A DNA stretch of 64,000 bases from Lysobacter stagni (GCF_030053425.1 NZ_JASGBI010000001.1:216001-280000); one strand, 5' to 3'; positions 31,677 through 41,367 are shown, counted from the stretch's first letter. Made by a program: numbers and translations. The notes: a model not told the origin generated them from the sequence alone.

Positions 31677-33812
31677 TCACGCGGCGGCGAAGCGCACGGC
31701 CCCGCCAACCCAGCGCGCGACCACCCGCTCGGCCAGCTCGGGGGCCTGCCCCAGCAGCTGTTCGCCCAGCGCCTGCACCTGCGGCAGCAGGTCCGCATCG
31801 CGCCCCAGGTCGGCCACGCGGAACTGCGCCAGGCCGGTCTGGCGGGTGCCCAGCAGCTCGCCCGGCCCGCGCAGCTCCAGGTCCTTCTCGGCGATCACGA
31901 AGCCGTCGTTGGTCTCGCGCATGGTTTCCAGGCGCTGGCGCGCCATCTGCGACAGCGGCGTCTGGTAGAGCAGCACGCAGCTGGACGCCGCGCTGCCGCG
32001 CCCGACGCGCCCGCGCAACTGGTGCAGCTGGGCCAGGCCCAGGCGCTCGGCGTTCTCGATGATCATCAGCGACGCGTTGGGCACGTCCACGCCGACTTCG
32101 ATCACCGTCGTCGCCACCAGCAGGCCGATCTCGCCCTGCTTGAACGCGCGCATCGTGGACTGCTTGTCGGAGGCCTTCATGCGCCCGTGCACCAGCCCGA
32201 CGCGCAACTCCGGCAACCGCTTGCACAGGTCCTCGAACGTGGACTGCGCCGCCTGCGCGACGACTTCGTCGCTGTCGTCGATCAGCGTGCATACCCAGTA
32301 CGCCTGTCGCCCTTCCGCGCAGGCCTTGCGGATGCGCTCGACCAGCTCCGGGCGACGTTCCGCACTCAACGCAACCGTCTGCACCGGCGTGCGTCCGGGC
32401 GGCAGTTCGTCGATGGCGGACACATCCAGATCTGCGTAGGCGGCCATCGCCAGCGTGCGCGGAATGGGCGTGGCGGTCATCACCAGCTGATGCGGGACAA
32501 TGGCATCACCATTCCCGCTTCCGCCGGTGCCCTTGTCGCGCAGCGCCAGGCGCTGGTGCACGCCGAAGCGGTGCTGTTCGTCGACGATGGCCAGCGCGAG
32601 ATCGCGGAACGCCACGCCTTCCTGCATCAGCGCGTGCGTGCCGACGACCACCTGCGCTTCGCCTGAGGCCACCTCCTCCAGCACCTTCGCGCGCGCCTTG
32701 CCGGTGACCTTGCCCGCCAGCCAGGCCACGCGCACGCCCAGTGGCTCCAGCCAGCCACGCAGGTTGTTGAGGTGCTGTTCGGCCAGCAGTTCGGTCGGCG
32801 CCATCAACGCGGCCTGCTTTCCGGCTTCGACCGCCAGCATCGCCGCCATGGCCGCGACCACGGTCTTGCCGCTGCCCACATCGCCCTGGACGAGCCGCAG
32901 CATGGGATGCGGCTTGGCCAGGTCGACGCGGATCTGTTCGAACACACGCTGCTGCGCGCCGGTCAGCGCGAACGGCAGACGCTCGCGCAGGCGTTCGGCC
33001 AGAACCATCCCTTCGAGCACGGGCGCCGCATGCGCCTGTTGCGCGATGCGCTGACGGCGCAGGCTGAGGTGATGCGCGAGCAGTTCTTCCAGCGCCAGCC
33101 GGCGCTGCGCGGGATGGCGTCCGGCCAGCAACGCGGCGACGTCGGCGTCCTGGGCTGGCCGGTGCACGGTCAGCAACGCCTCGCGCAATGAGGGCAGCTC
33201 GCCGCCACCGGGCAGGCGGAACGCGGCGCGCAGATCGCGCGGAAGCAGCTCGAGCGCTTCCTCGTCGGGCAGCCGGTCCAGGGCCTGGCCGATCAGGCGT
33301 CGCAGCGAAGCCGGGCCCAGGCCTTCGATCGCCGGGTACACCGGATCCAGCGACGATCCCAGCGACGCATCGTCGGCATCGCCGATGACGCGGTAGCTGG
33401 GGTGCACGATCTCCAACCCGTGCTGACCGGGCCGCGGCGTACCGTAACAGCGCACGCGCGTGCCCACCTGGAACTGCGCGACCTGCGCGGCGCGGAAGTG
33501 GAAGAAACGCAGCACCAGCGTGCCGTGCGAATCGTCGCCGATGGCCACGCGCAGCATCGGTCGGTAACGGAAGCCGCGTTCGACCGCCTCCACGCGGCCT
33601 TCCACCTGCGCGGCCACGCCGGGCTGGAGGAGGCCCACGGGCGTGATCGCCGTGCGGTCCTCGTATTGCCGGGGCAGTTGCAGCCACAGGTCCTGCAGCG
33701 TCGCCAGGCCGCGCGCCGCCAGCTTCTCGGCCACGCGCGGGCCGACCCCGTGCAGGCTGCTGATCGGTTGCTGCTGGAGATCGACGGATGCCCCGCCCTT
33801 GCGAATCGGCAT
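31677..33812 (-). CDS. recG: ATP-dependent DNA helicase RecG
   Basis: A 711-residue helicase that remodels stalled replication forks and Holliday junctions. The N-terminal wedge domain begins LQQQPISSLHGVGPRVAEKL. Helicase motifs are GDVGSGKT (Walker A), VDEQHRFG (motif II), MTATPIPRT (motif III) and the RecG-specific GRVGRG region (motif VI). The length is standard. ATG 33812 is used; GTG 33785 (VDLQQQ) is a possible shorter start. It stands 82 bases upstream of glk on the same strand. Confidence 0.96.
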   Translation of the reverse strand: MPIRKGGASVDLQQQPISSLHGVGPRVAEKLAARGLATLQDLWLQLPRQYEDRTAITPVGLLQPGVAAQVEGRVEAVERGFRYRPMLRVAIGDDSHGTLVLRFFHFRAAQVAQFQVGTRVRCYGTPRPGQHGLEIVHPSYRVIGDADDASLGSSLDPVYPAIEGLGPASLRRLIGQALDRLPDEEALELLPRDLRAAFRLPGGGELPSLREALLTVHRPAQDADVAALLAGRHPAQRRLALEELLAHHLSLRRQRIAQQAHAAPVLEGMVLAERLRERLPFALTGAQQRVFEQIRVDLAKPHPMLRLVQGDVGSGKTVVAAMAAMLAVEAGKQAALMAPTELLAEQHLNNLRGWLEPLGVRVAWLAGKVTGKARAKVLEEVASGEAQVVVGTHALMQEGVAFRDLALAIVDEQHRFGVHQRLALRDKGTGGSGNGDAIVPHQLVMTATPIPRTLAMAAYADLDVSAIDELPPGRTPVQTVALSAERRPELVERIRKACAEGRQAYWVCTLIDDSDEVVAQAAQSTFEDLCKRLPELRVGLVHGRMKASDKQSTMRAFKQGEIGLLVATTVIEVGVDVPNASLMIIENAERLGLAQLHQLRGRVGRGSAASSCVLLYQTPLSQMARQRLETMRETNDGFVIAEKDLELRGPGELLGTRQTGLAQFRVADLGRDADLLPQVQALGEQLLGQAPELAERVVARWVGGAVRFAAA

Positions 33813-33840
33813 CGCGCAAGGATGACGCGAAAGGACGCAA

Positions 33841-33869
33841 ACAAAAACCCCGGCACGTTCGTGCCGGGG
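33841..33869 (-). terminator. Rho-independent terminator of the TonB receptor gene
   Basis: A perfect 9-bp stem (33848-33856 with 33861-33869) and a four-base loop are followed on the minus strand by TTTTTGT, 25 bases after the receptor stop. This is a textbook terminator and isolates recG from the receptor module. Confidence 0.9.
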
Positions 33870-33893
33870 TCGGGAGTCCGACGCAACGATCCG

Positions 33894-36314
33894 TCAGAAG
33901 TTGGCGCTGAGCTCCACGCCGTAGGTGCGCGGCTGGGTCATGCGCGCGCCGACGGTGCCGAGCACGGTCATGCCGTAGGTACCGAAGGTGTTCACGTACT
34001 GGTTGTCGAGCAGGTTGTTGCCGTACACCGCAACGCCCCAGTGACCGGCCGCCGACGTCCAGCCGATGCGTGCATCGAGCAGTTCCTGCGCCTCGCCCGC
34101 TTCCACCTGGCCGAAGCGGCCGCAACCCAGCACGGACACCGACTCATCGTTCGAGCGGCATCCGCCGACGTAGGCGTAGCGCATCGCCGCGCGGACGTCG
34201 CCGGCATCGGCCATGCGCCACACGTAGTTGACGCCGCCCGCGAACGACCACTCCGGCGCACCGGTCGGCTGGCCGCCCAGATCCACGCCCTGCGGGTTGA
34301 CGTACTTCTTGTACGTCGAATCCAGGTACTCGGCGTTGAAGTCGAAGCCCAGGCCGTCGGTGGCCTGCCAGCGCACGTCGAAGTCCACGCCCCAGGCTTC
34401 CTGGTCGGAGGTGTTGACCACGAAACGCGGGATCTCCGTGGTCATGTCCAGGGTGACGGCCTGGCGGTTGTCGTAGGCGTAATAGAACACCGAGGCGTTG
34501 TAGGCCAGGCGGTACTCGGGCAGCGAATGCTTGAAGCCCGACTCGAAGTTCCACACGTCCTCGTTCTCGAACTCGCTGCCGATCTGCAGCGCGTTGAAGC
34601 CGCCGGCCTTGTAGCCCTTGGCCAGCGAGGCGAAGCCCATCAGGTCATCGGTGAAGTGATAGTCCACGACGAAGCGCGGGCTCCAGTCGTCCCACGACTT
34701 CTTGGCGCGGTTGAGCACGCCCTTGTTCATCACGGCCGGCGGATCGATGAAGGCCACGTCGAACACCAGCGACTCCAGCGGCACGCCGATCGCGTCGAGG
34801 AAGCCGATCCGATCCAGCAACGCCAGCTGCGCGTCCAGCTCCGGCGCGCTGCGCAGGTCGTTGAACCAGGTGAAGTCCTTCTCGTCGCGCGTGTAACGCA
34901 GGCCGAAGGTCAGGTTCAACTTGTCGTTGACGTGCCAGATGGCATCGCCGAACGCGGCGTAGGCCTTGGTGTCCAGCGTGTTGACGAACTTCTCGTTCCA
35001 CGGAAGGCCGGTGAGGTCCACCGGGATGTCGAACATGTTGGCCACCGCGGTGAGCGGACCGAACAGGCCACCGGGTGCGAGGCCAAGGTTGTTGGCGATG
35101 GTGTCGACCGAATCGGTGAGCGCGTTGACCTCACTGGTCTGGTCGGCCTCTTCCTGGAAATAGCTGGCGCCGGCGACCCAGTCGACGCGGTCGGTCGAAC
35201 CGGTGAACTTGAACTCCTGGTAGAAGTTCGTGTTGCTCTCGGTGTTGGTGGAATCGACGTACAGGTAGCTGCGGTTGGTGCCGTCTTCCTCGACGCGGTT
35301 GAGCGAGTCGTAGTCGTGCCACGCAGTGGTGGACGTCAGGCTGCCCCAGCCGAAGTTGTGGTCGACGATGAGCGTGGCGCCGTCGAAGGTGCGCCATTCG
35401 GCGTCGGGCGCGTCGGTCATGTACGGCTGGCTGAGCGGATCCAGGAACGAATCCGGATCGGCCGGCGCGGTCGGCAGCGCCGGCAGCGCGGGCACCGGCA
35501 CCACGCCGACGGTGGCCTGTCCGCGCTGATCCAGGTTCTCGTGGTCCCAGGCGATGTAGGCGCGCGTGTTGTCGCCGAAGCGCGTCTGGAACGCGGCACG
35601 CGTGGCCCAGTTGTCCTGGGGCGCCAGGTCTTCGCCGGTCACGGCATCGCGCACCCAGCCGTCGCTGGTGTTGAAGATGCCGTTGAAGCGGAAGGCCGAG
35701 TCGTCGCTCACCGCGACGTTGGCCATGCCTTCGAAGTAGGTCTTGTTGTCGTTGCCCAGGCGCAGCTTGCCGCGCGCGGCGTTGCCGCTGGCGTCGGGGC
35801 GGTTGGTGATGATCGAGATCGCGCCGGCGGCCGTGTTGCGACCGAACAGCGTGCCCTGCGGCCCCTTCAGCACTTCGATGCGCTGCACGTCGGTGAAGGG
35901 CAGCAGCACGCCACCGCCGCGACCGGCATACACGCCGTCCACGTAGACGCCGACGGCCGGATCGGTACCGATGCCGAAGTCGTCGGTCGCGATGCCGCGC
36001 AGCTGGAAGCTGGGCTGCGTGGGCTGCAGGCTGTTGATCTGCAGACCGGGAACGAAGCTGTCGATGTCGCCCAGGTTTTCGGCGGCGACGTCGTCGAGCA
36101 GTTGCTCGGTGACCACCTGCAGCGCGATCGGAACGTCCTGCAGTTCCTGCTCGCGGCTCTGCGCGGTGACGGTGATGGTGTCCAGCTGGACGGCGGTCTG
36201 CGCACCCGTGGCCGGCGTCTGTTGCGCCATGGCCAGCGGCATGGCCGCGGTGAATGCGAGACCGGACAGTGCGCGGCCCAGACTGATGGCGAGCCTGCTC
36301 TTGCGTGGCGACAT
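33894..36314 (-). CDS. TonB-dependent outer-membrane receptor
   Basis: An 806-residue receptor. A signal peptide (LSGLAFTAAMPLAMAQ) is followed by a TonB-box-like LDTITVTAQSREQ, a plug domain (DVPIALQVV, LRGIATDDFGIG, VYVDGVYAGRGGG, RIEVLKGPQGTLFGRNTAAG) and a 22-strand beta-barrel ending in the C-terminal aromatic ELSANF. Such receptors import large or scarce substrates using the proton-motive force. The ligand is unknown; the plug style resembles the broad group that includes sterol, terpenoid and siderophore receptors. The gene lies 71 bases after the diheme cytochrome gene on the same strand. ATG 36314 directly precedes the signal peptide. Confidence 0.93.
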   Translation of the reverse strand: MSPRKSRLAISLGRALSGLAFTAAMPLAMAQQTPATGAQTAVQLDTITVTAQSREQELQDVPIALQVVTEQLLDDVAAENLGDIDSFVPGLQINSLQPTQPSFQLRGIATDDFGIGTDPAVGVYVDGVYAGRGGGVLLPFTDVQRIEVLKGPQGTLFGRNTAAGAISIITNRPDASGNAARGKLRLGNDNKTYFEGMANVAVSDDSAFRFNGIFNTSDGWVRDAVTGEDLAPQDNWATRAAFQTRFGDNTRAYIAWDHENLDQRGQATVGVVPVPALPALPTAPADPDSFLDPLSQPYMTDAPDAEWRTFDGATLIVDHNFGWGSLTSTTAWHDYDSLNRVEEDGTNRSYLYVDSTNTESNTNFYQEFKFTGSTDRVDWVAGASYFQEEADQTSEVNALTDSVDTIANNLGLAPGGLFGPLTAVANMFDIPVDLTGLPWNEKFVNTLDTKAYAAFGDAIWHVNDKLNLTFGLRYTRDEKDFTWFNDLRSAPELDAQLALLDRIGFLDAIGVPLESLVFDVAFIDPPAVMNKGVLNRAKKSWDDWSPRFVVDYHFTDDLMGFASLAKGYKAGGFNALQIGSEFENEDVWNFESGFKHSLPEYRLAYNASVFYYAYDNRQAVTLDMTTEIPRFVVNTSDQEAWGVDFDVRWQATDGLGFDFNAEYLDSTYKKYVNPQGVDLGGQPTGAPEWSFAGGVNYVWRMADAGDVRAAMRYAYVGGCRSNDESVSVLGCGRFGQVEAGEAQELLDARIGWTSAAGHWGVAVYGNNLLDNQYVNTFGTYGMTVLGTVGARMTQPRTYGVELSANF

Positions 36315-36385
36315 CGGAACTCCCCTCCCAATGGCATTTCTTGTTGTGTTTGGAACCGCGCGGCCCCTGCCCGCGCGGTGCATGC

Positions 36386-37546
36386 TTACTTTGCGGCGAC
36401 GCTCTCCTGCGCCGCGACCGCTTCGCTGCTGCAGCTTCCCAGCCACGCGGCGATCCAGTCGCGGATCAGGCTCACGCCTTCCTCATGCACGGTGCTGCGC
36501 CCCAGCTCGGGCATCATCGCGCCCGGGTCGAGGCTGTTCATGCGGTACACCAGGATCGAATCCTGAGGGCGTCCCGGCACGATGTCGAACATGTGATCAC
36601 CCGTGCCCTGCCCCGCCGCCACCGGCGGCTTGCACAGCCCCAGGCGACGCGCGTCATCGGTGCCGGCATCGAGCCACAGGCCCGAGGTATCCGCCGGACC
36701 GACCTTGTTATGGCAATGGCCACAGTTGATGTCGAGGTACGCACGCGCGCGATCCTCGACCGAAGCGCTGGCATCGTCGAAGCGCGCGTTGTAGGGCACG
36801 TTGTCCTTCGGCAAGCCTTCCAGTCGTCCCAGTGCGACCATCCGCACAAGCTGGTTCTCGCCCGGATGCCACGGATTCTCGCGGTTGAGATGACGCGCCT
36901 TCGGTCCGATCGGATGCAGTTCGCGCGTGGTGTTGTTGGTGCCATGGCAGCCGGCGCACTGGTTCTCGTCGGGCACCATGTACGCGAACGACTGCTTCGC
37001 GCTGCCGTCCGGCTTCTGCAGCGTGAGCGGGATGGTCTCGCCGGCGCGCGCCAGCGTGGCCTCGGTCTGTTCGGCATTCCACACGTAAGGCAGCGCGACC
37101 CAACCGCTTTCGCGTCGCACCAGCAGGCGCGTCTCGATCAGGCGCACCTTCGTCAGGTCCAGGCCGTCCAGCGTCTCGCCCGCGCTCTCGGCCACGCGCA
37201 CGACGGCGTCGCCGGCGCGCGGGTAGTAGAACGTCTTGCTGATGATGGTGCCCACCGGGAAATCGAGGGCTTCGGTCGCGTCGTACTTCGCCGGCTTGCC
37301 CTTCGGCATCCAGATCGTGCGCAGCTTGTGCGCGTAATCGCTGAACAGCGTGGTGTTGAGTGCATACGGCTCCACCTCGTGGTTGAGGTGGAGCCGCTTG
37401 CCGTCGGATTCGACGACATGCCAGTCGCTCAGCTTCTCCGGCTGGCCCTGTGCGTGGAACTGCACCGGAGCCTTGCTCCGCATGCAGCCCACCAGGGACA
37501 TCGCGGCCAGTGCCAGGGCCGCGCCGATCACGAACGAACGCTTCAT
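36386..37546 (-). CDS. SO2930/HNE_0200-like diheme c-type cytochrome lipoprotein
   Basis: A 386-residue lipoprotein (lipobox MSLVGC at residues 16-21) with two c-type heme sites, CAGCH and CGHCH, about 80 residues apart, after a beta-rich N-terminal region (YALNTTLFSDYAHKLRTIWM, DFPVGTIISKTFYYP). The layout fits the family of uncharacterised proteins named after SO2930 or HNE_0200, which occurs next to parallel beta-helix proteins, as here. It probably sits on the periplasmic face of an envelope membrane and transfers electrons, or oxidises an unknown substrate. Its start overlaps the beta-helix gene stop (ATGA at 37543-37546). Confidence 0.88.
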   Translation of the reverse strand: MKRSFVIGAALALAAMSLVGCMRSKAPVQFHAQGQPEKLSDWHVVESDGKRLHLNHEVEPYALNTTLFSDYAHKLRTIWMPKGKPAKYDATEALDFPVGTIISKTFYYPRAGDAVVRVAESAGETLDGLDLTKVRLIETRLLVRRESGWVALPYVWNAEQTEATLARAGETIPLTLQKPDGSAKQSFAYMVPDENQCAGCHGTNNTTRELHPIGPKARHLNRENPWHPGENQLVRMVALGRLEGLPKDNVPYNARFDDASASVEDRARAYLDINCGHCHNKVGPADTSGLWLDAGTDDARRLGLCKPPVAAGQGTGDHMFDIVPGRPQDSILVYRMNSLDPGAMMPELGRSTVHEEGVSLIRDWIAAWLGSCSSEAVAAQESVAAK

Positions 37547-38796
37547 GCCGCCGGAGCCGCCTTCGCTGCGGTCGCGGCGCTGTCGCCGGGCAACGTCACC
37601 ACCGGCAGCGGCGCCAGCGTGCAGCGCACCTGGTCGGTGACCACGCTCGGGTTCTTGTACTTGTTCGGGCCGTCGGCGTTGAGCGTCTGTGCCTCGCCGT
37701 TGTCGACGCACACCTGCGGGCCGCCATCGCGTTGCGCGTTGACGTAGCCGTCCCACAGCACGTCGGGCAGGCGGCCGCTGAGGCCGAACATCGCCACCTT
37801 CAATGCCTTCAGGTCCAGGCCATCGGGCTTGTCGCCACCGCCCTTGAAACGGTTGCCGTGGATGGCGATCTCCTCCGGGTACGGATCGAACGCCTTGGAG
37901 ACGCCGCGCTCGTTCATGTAGCCGGTCGAGAAATAGCTGGAAACGATGACGTTGGCCGTCTGGTTGTCGGCGATGTCGTTGTCGAAGATCTCGACCTGGT
38001 CGTTGGAGTTGATCACCACGCCCGATCCGGCCGGCACGCTCGCCACCGCCGCGCCCTTGGCGGCGAAGTTGTCGGTGTTGTTGGCGATCACCTTGTTGCG
38101 GTAAACGCGCGTGGTGTGGCCCGGTTGCGGCAGGTTGGGCATGTTGAACACGAGGATGCCGCCGGTGTTTTCGGTAGCGGTGTTCTCGTAGACGTCGGCG
38201 CCGATGGTGTTCTCGATCTCGATGCCGGCCACGTTGCGCTCGGCGCGGTTGCGGCGCACGACCACGTTCTTCGACTGGCCCACGTAGATGCCGGCATCCG
38301 ATGCGCCGATCGCCACCGAATCCTCGATCAGCACGTTGGTGGTCTGCACCGGGTAGATGCCGTAGGCGCCGTTGGTGGTCTTCGGGCCGCCGGTCCATTC
38401 CACGCGCACGCCGCGGATGGTGATGTTCTCGCCCTCGTTGATCTTCAGGCCGTCGCCCTTGGTGTCCTCGATGGCCAGGTTCTCCAGCGTGAAGTCGCCG
38501 GCATTGACCAGCAGGCCTTCGGCACCGGCCTTCTGATCCTTGAAGCTGAGGATGGTCTTGTCCGGACCGGCGCCGCGGATCGTCACGCCGTTCACCCGCA
38601 GGCTCAGGCTGCGATCGAACGCATAGCGCCCGGCGGGAATCTCGATGACATCGCCCGGCTTGGCGTCGAGCAGTCGCCCGATCAGCACTTTCTGGTAATC
38701 GGTGTTGGCCGCCGGCGCAGGTGCCTGCTGTTGCTGGCAACCGGCCAGCATGGCCAGGCCCGTGGCGATCGCCGTGCCGAGAATGATCCGCTTCAT
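37543..38796 (-). CDS. Parallel beta-helix repeat lipoprotein
   Basis: A 417-residue lipoprotein (lipobox LAMLAGC at residue 20) containing many pectate-lyase-like parallel beta-helix rungs, for example ENLAIEDTKGDGLKINEGEN, NVLIEDSVAIGASDAGIYVG and IEIENTIGADVYENTATENT. Right-handed beta-helices of this type often bind or cleave polysaccharides, but no catalytic set is identifiable. The family is known mainly by its constant pairing with the diheme cytochrome encoded next to it, to which it is translationally coupled. It is the first gene of the three-gene minus-strand group, facing an AraC-type regulator. Confidence 0.88.
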   Translation of the reverse strand: MKRIILGTAIATGLAMLAGCQQQQAPAPAANTDYQKVLIGRLLDAKPGDVIEIPAGRYAFDRSLSLRVNGVTIRGAGPDKTILSFKDQKAGAEGLLVNAGDFTLENLAIEDTKGDGLKINEGENITIRGVRVEWTGGPKTTNGAYGIYPVQTTNVLIEDSVAIGASDAGIYVGQSKNVVVRRNRAERNVAGIEIENTIGADVYENTATENTGGILVFNMPNLPQPGHTTRVYRNKVIANNTDNFAAKGAAVASVPAGSGVVINSNDQVEIFDNDIADNQTANVIVSSYFSTGYMNERGVSKAFDPYPEEIAIHGNRFKGGGDKPDGLDLKALKVAMFGLSGRLPDVLWDGYVNAQRDGGPQVCVDNGEAQTLNADGPNKYKNPSVVTDQVRCTLAPLPVVTLPGDSAATAAKAAPAA

Positions 38797-38918
38797 CCGT
38801 CCGTCCTGTCGTGCGCGGCCTGGCCGCGATATTCACCGGACGGCGGCCATGCCGCAGTGCGACACGCCGGCCCCCCGGCCCCTCCCGAAGTCTGTGACCT
38901 TCGGGCTGCACGGGTGGA

Positions 38919-38956
38919 GGGCAAAGCCGGCATACTCAGGGGGGCAAACCGGACAA
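38919..38956. promoter_or_regulatory. Direct repeat, candidate AraC-type operator
   Basis: In the 173-base divergent region two similar elements, GGCAAAGCCGGCA (38920-38932) and GGCAAACCGGACA (38943-38955), lie in the same orientation with their CCGG cores 22 bases apart, close to two helical turns. That is the arrangement bound by AraC-family dimers. The second copy ends 14 bases before the regulator ATG, so autoregulation is possible. No clear -10/-35 pair was found here. Confidence 0.4.
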
Positions 38957-38969
38957 GCTACCCCAGCGT

Positions 38970-40019
38970 ATGTCAGCCTACGACCACGACGACCCCCGAC
39001 TGAGCCTGGCCACCATCAAGAGCAGCATCGTCGCTGGCTTGATTGCGATGGCACGCGAGCACGCGGTGGGCTGCGACAACTGGTTCTCCGGCCTGCGCCT
39101 GGGCCCGGCAGAGTTCGACGGCGAGATGCCGGTGTATCTGTCGTACCGTCAGACCTGCCAGATCATCCGCCGCGCGATGCGCGATCTGCCCGTGCGCGGC
39201 GTGGGGCTGGTCCTGGGCGAGAACCAGAACATCGGTCATTTCGGCCTGCTTGGCCTGGCGATGCTGACCGCGCCGCATTTCGCGCAGGCACTGCAGCTGG
39301 GCATCCGTTACGCACCGATCACCGGCGCGATGATGGAAATGGAACTGGACGAATACGACGACGGTGCGATGGGCGTGGTCGCACGCATGCGCAGCGCCGA
39401 TGCGGAGCTGGAACCGTTCCTGTGCGAGGAGCTGTTCGCCAGTTCGCTGATGTTGTGCCGCGGACTGCTGGGCCCGGGATTCACGCCGCGCGTGCTGGAA
39501 CTGGCCTACCCCGCGCCGGACTACAGCGACGACTACGCACGGATGTTCGGCTGCGAGGTGCGTTTCGAGGCGCCGCGCAACCGCGTTGTGATCGACGCAC
39601 GCTGGCTGCGCACCGCGATGCCCGCGGGCAATGCGGCCAGCGCACAGCAGATCATCGCGCTGTGCGAGGACCAGATGCCCGCGGGCCAGCCGCGCAGCGA
39701 AATAGTGGCCGTGGTCGAACGCCTGCTGCGACTGCGCCTGGCCGACAACCCCCGCTTGGTCGACGTCGCTTCGGAACTTCACCTCACCGAACGGACGCTG
39801 CGTCGCCAGCTGCAGGGTGCCAGCACCAGCTTCAGCGAACTGCACGACCGCGTCCGCAGCGAATCGGCACGCGCAATGCTGGCCGATTCGCGCATGAGCA
39901 TCGCGCACGTCGGTGCCGCGGTGGGCTTCCGGGACGCACGCGAATTCCGCCGCGCGTTCAAGCGTTGGACGGGCGTGGCGCCGCGGGAGATGCGCTCGGC
40001 CGAGAAGGCGGACGCGTGA
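38970..40019 (+). CDS. AraC-family transcriptional regulator with OruR-like sensor domain
   Basis: A 349-residue regulator. Residues 15-210 form the arabinose-binding-like N-terminal domain typical of OruR/ArgR-type AraC proteins (GLLGLAMLTAPHFAQALQLG). The C-terminal 100 residues hold two helix-turn-helix units: DVASELHLTERTLRRQL and IAHVGAAVGFRDAREFRRAF, ending in the family signature RWTGVAPREMR. It is divergent from the beta-helix/cytochrome/receptor genes and is the obvious candidate to control them. Effector ligand unknown. Confidence 0.9.
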   Translation: MSAYDHDDPRLSLATIKSSIVAGLIAMAREHAVGCDNWFSGLRLGPAEFDGEMPVYLSYRQTCQIIRRAMRDLPVRGVGLVLGENQNIGHFGLLGLAMLTAPHFAQALQLGIRYAPITGAMMEMELDEYDDGAMGVVARMRSADAELEPFLCEELFASSLMLCRGLLGPGFTPRVLELAYPAPDYSDDYARMFGCEVRFEAPRNRVVIDARWLRTAMPAGNAASAQQIIALCEDQMPAGQPRSEIVAVVERLLRLRLADNPRLVDVASELHLTERTLRRQLQGASTSFSELHDRVRSESARAMLADSRMSIAHVGAAVGFRDAREFRRAFKRWTGVAPREMRSAEKADA

Positions 40020-40059
40020 GCGGGGCGCAGCGGAAGGCGGGTCACCGGGGGCAAACGGG

Positions 40060-40806
40060 ATGAAACTGCAACAGCCGCAGTATCGGGTGGACGAAGTGGA
40101 TAAGGAGCGCAGGCGGCTGGAACGCGACGGTTGGCCGCGCCTTCAGATGTCCTTGATCGTGATGGTGACGGGCGCGGTGGGATTCCTGTCGTCCTTCGTG
40201 CTGTTGCACGCGGGCATCGAGTCGATGCTGCTGCGCTACCCGCTGACGGTGACGATTGCCTATGGCGCGTTTCTGGCGCAAATGTGGCTGTGGATGCGCT
40301 GGAGGGACGATTCACCTATCGACTTGGCGCAAGCGATCGATGCACCGGAGACGCACAGCACGGGCAGCGACGGCTGGGCCGGCAGTGGCGGCGGATCCGG
40401 CGGCGGCGGCGGTTCGGCGTCGTGGCTGCCAGCGGGCAGCGACCCGGCTTCCTCAGGTATGTCCGCCGATGGATCCGTGCTGGACGTCGTCGACGCTGAT
40501 GCGGACTTGCCGTTGATCGCGGTGCTGGCTCTGTCCGCGGTCGCCCTCGTCTGCGTGTTCGCCACGAGCTGGATCATCTGGACGGCACCTTCACTGATGG
40601 CCGAGCTGGTCGTCGACGCTGCAATCGCCGGCGGCCTGTATCGACGCATACGCGGCCTGCAATCGCAGGGCTGGTGGTGGCTGTGCGTGCGCCACACCTT
40701 CTGGCCGTTCACTGGCGTGCTGACATTCTTCGCGGCACTCGGCGGGCTCGCTTGGCACTTCACGCCGGAGGCCAGCACGCTCATGGAGGCCTTGCGGGCC
40801 CTCTGA
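40060..40806 (+). CDS. Hypothetical membrane protein with Gly/Ser-rich linker
   Basis: A 248-residue protein that I do not recognise. It has a charged N-terminus, two membrane helices (MSLIVMVTGAVGFLSSFVLL and VTIAYGAFLAQMWLWM), a flexible linker dominated by GSGGGSGGGGGSAS and acidic residues (about 90-145), and two further helices (LIAVLALSAVALVCVFATSW and FTGVLTFFAALGGLAWHF). ATG 40060 follows the AraC gene by 40 bases and has GGG upstream as a weak ribosome-binding site. It may be cotranscribed with the regulator. The linker suggests two membrane hairpins joined by a mobile loop. Confidence 0.7.
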   Translation: MKLQQPQYRVDEVDKERRRLERDGWPRLQMSLIVMVTGAVGFLSSFVLLHAGIESMLLRYPLTVTIAYGAFLAQMWLWMRWRDDSPIDLAQAIDAPETHSTGSDGWAGSGGGSGGGGGSASWLPAGSDPASSGMSADGSVLDVVDADADLPLIAVLALSAVALVCVFATSWIIWTAPSLMAELVVDAAIAGGLYRRIRGLQSQGWWWLCVRHTFWPFTGVLTFFAALGGLAWHFTPEASTLMEALRAL

Positions 40807-40892
40807 GGCACGTGCTCAGCACCGCTGCGAACGCCAGTCCATGAACCTCCCGGGTGCGGCTTTCGGCTAACCCGGGAGGCGGGTCGGCCAGG

Positions 40893-41276
<384 letters not shown>

Positions 41277-41367
41277 GGAGGAAGGACTCGCAGGTGGGGA
41301 ACTGGGGCTGGAGATTACCCCGGATGCCTCGCCACGCGCATGGGCCACGCGGCCCGTTGCGCCACAC

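Noticed and set aside
33402..36566. A 1054-codon open frame on the plus strand opposite the TonB receptor and part of recG
   Set aside because: The translation is Arg/His/Val-rich with no domain motif, while the minus strand encodes a complete TonB-dependent receptor. It is a shadow caused by high GC at third codon positions.
37543..38796. Beta-helix protein as a pectate lyase or other named polysaccharide lyase
   Set aside because: The fold is shared, but I cannot identify a catalytic residue set, so the enzyme name is not supported.
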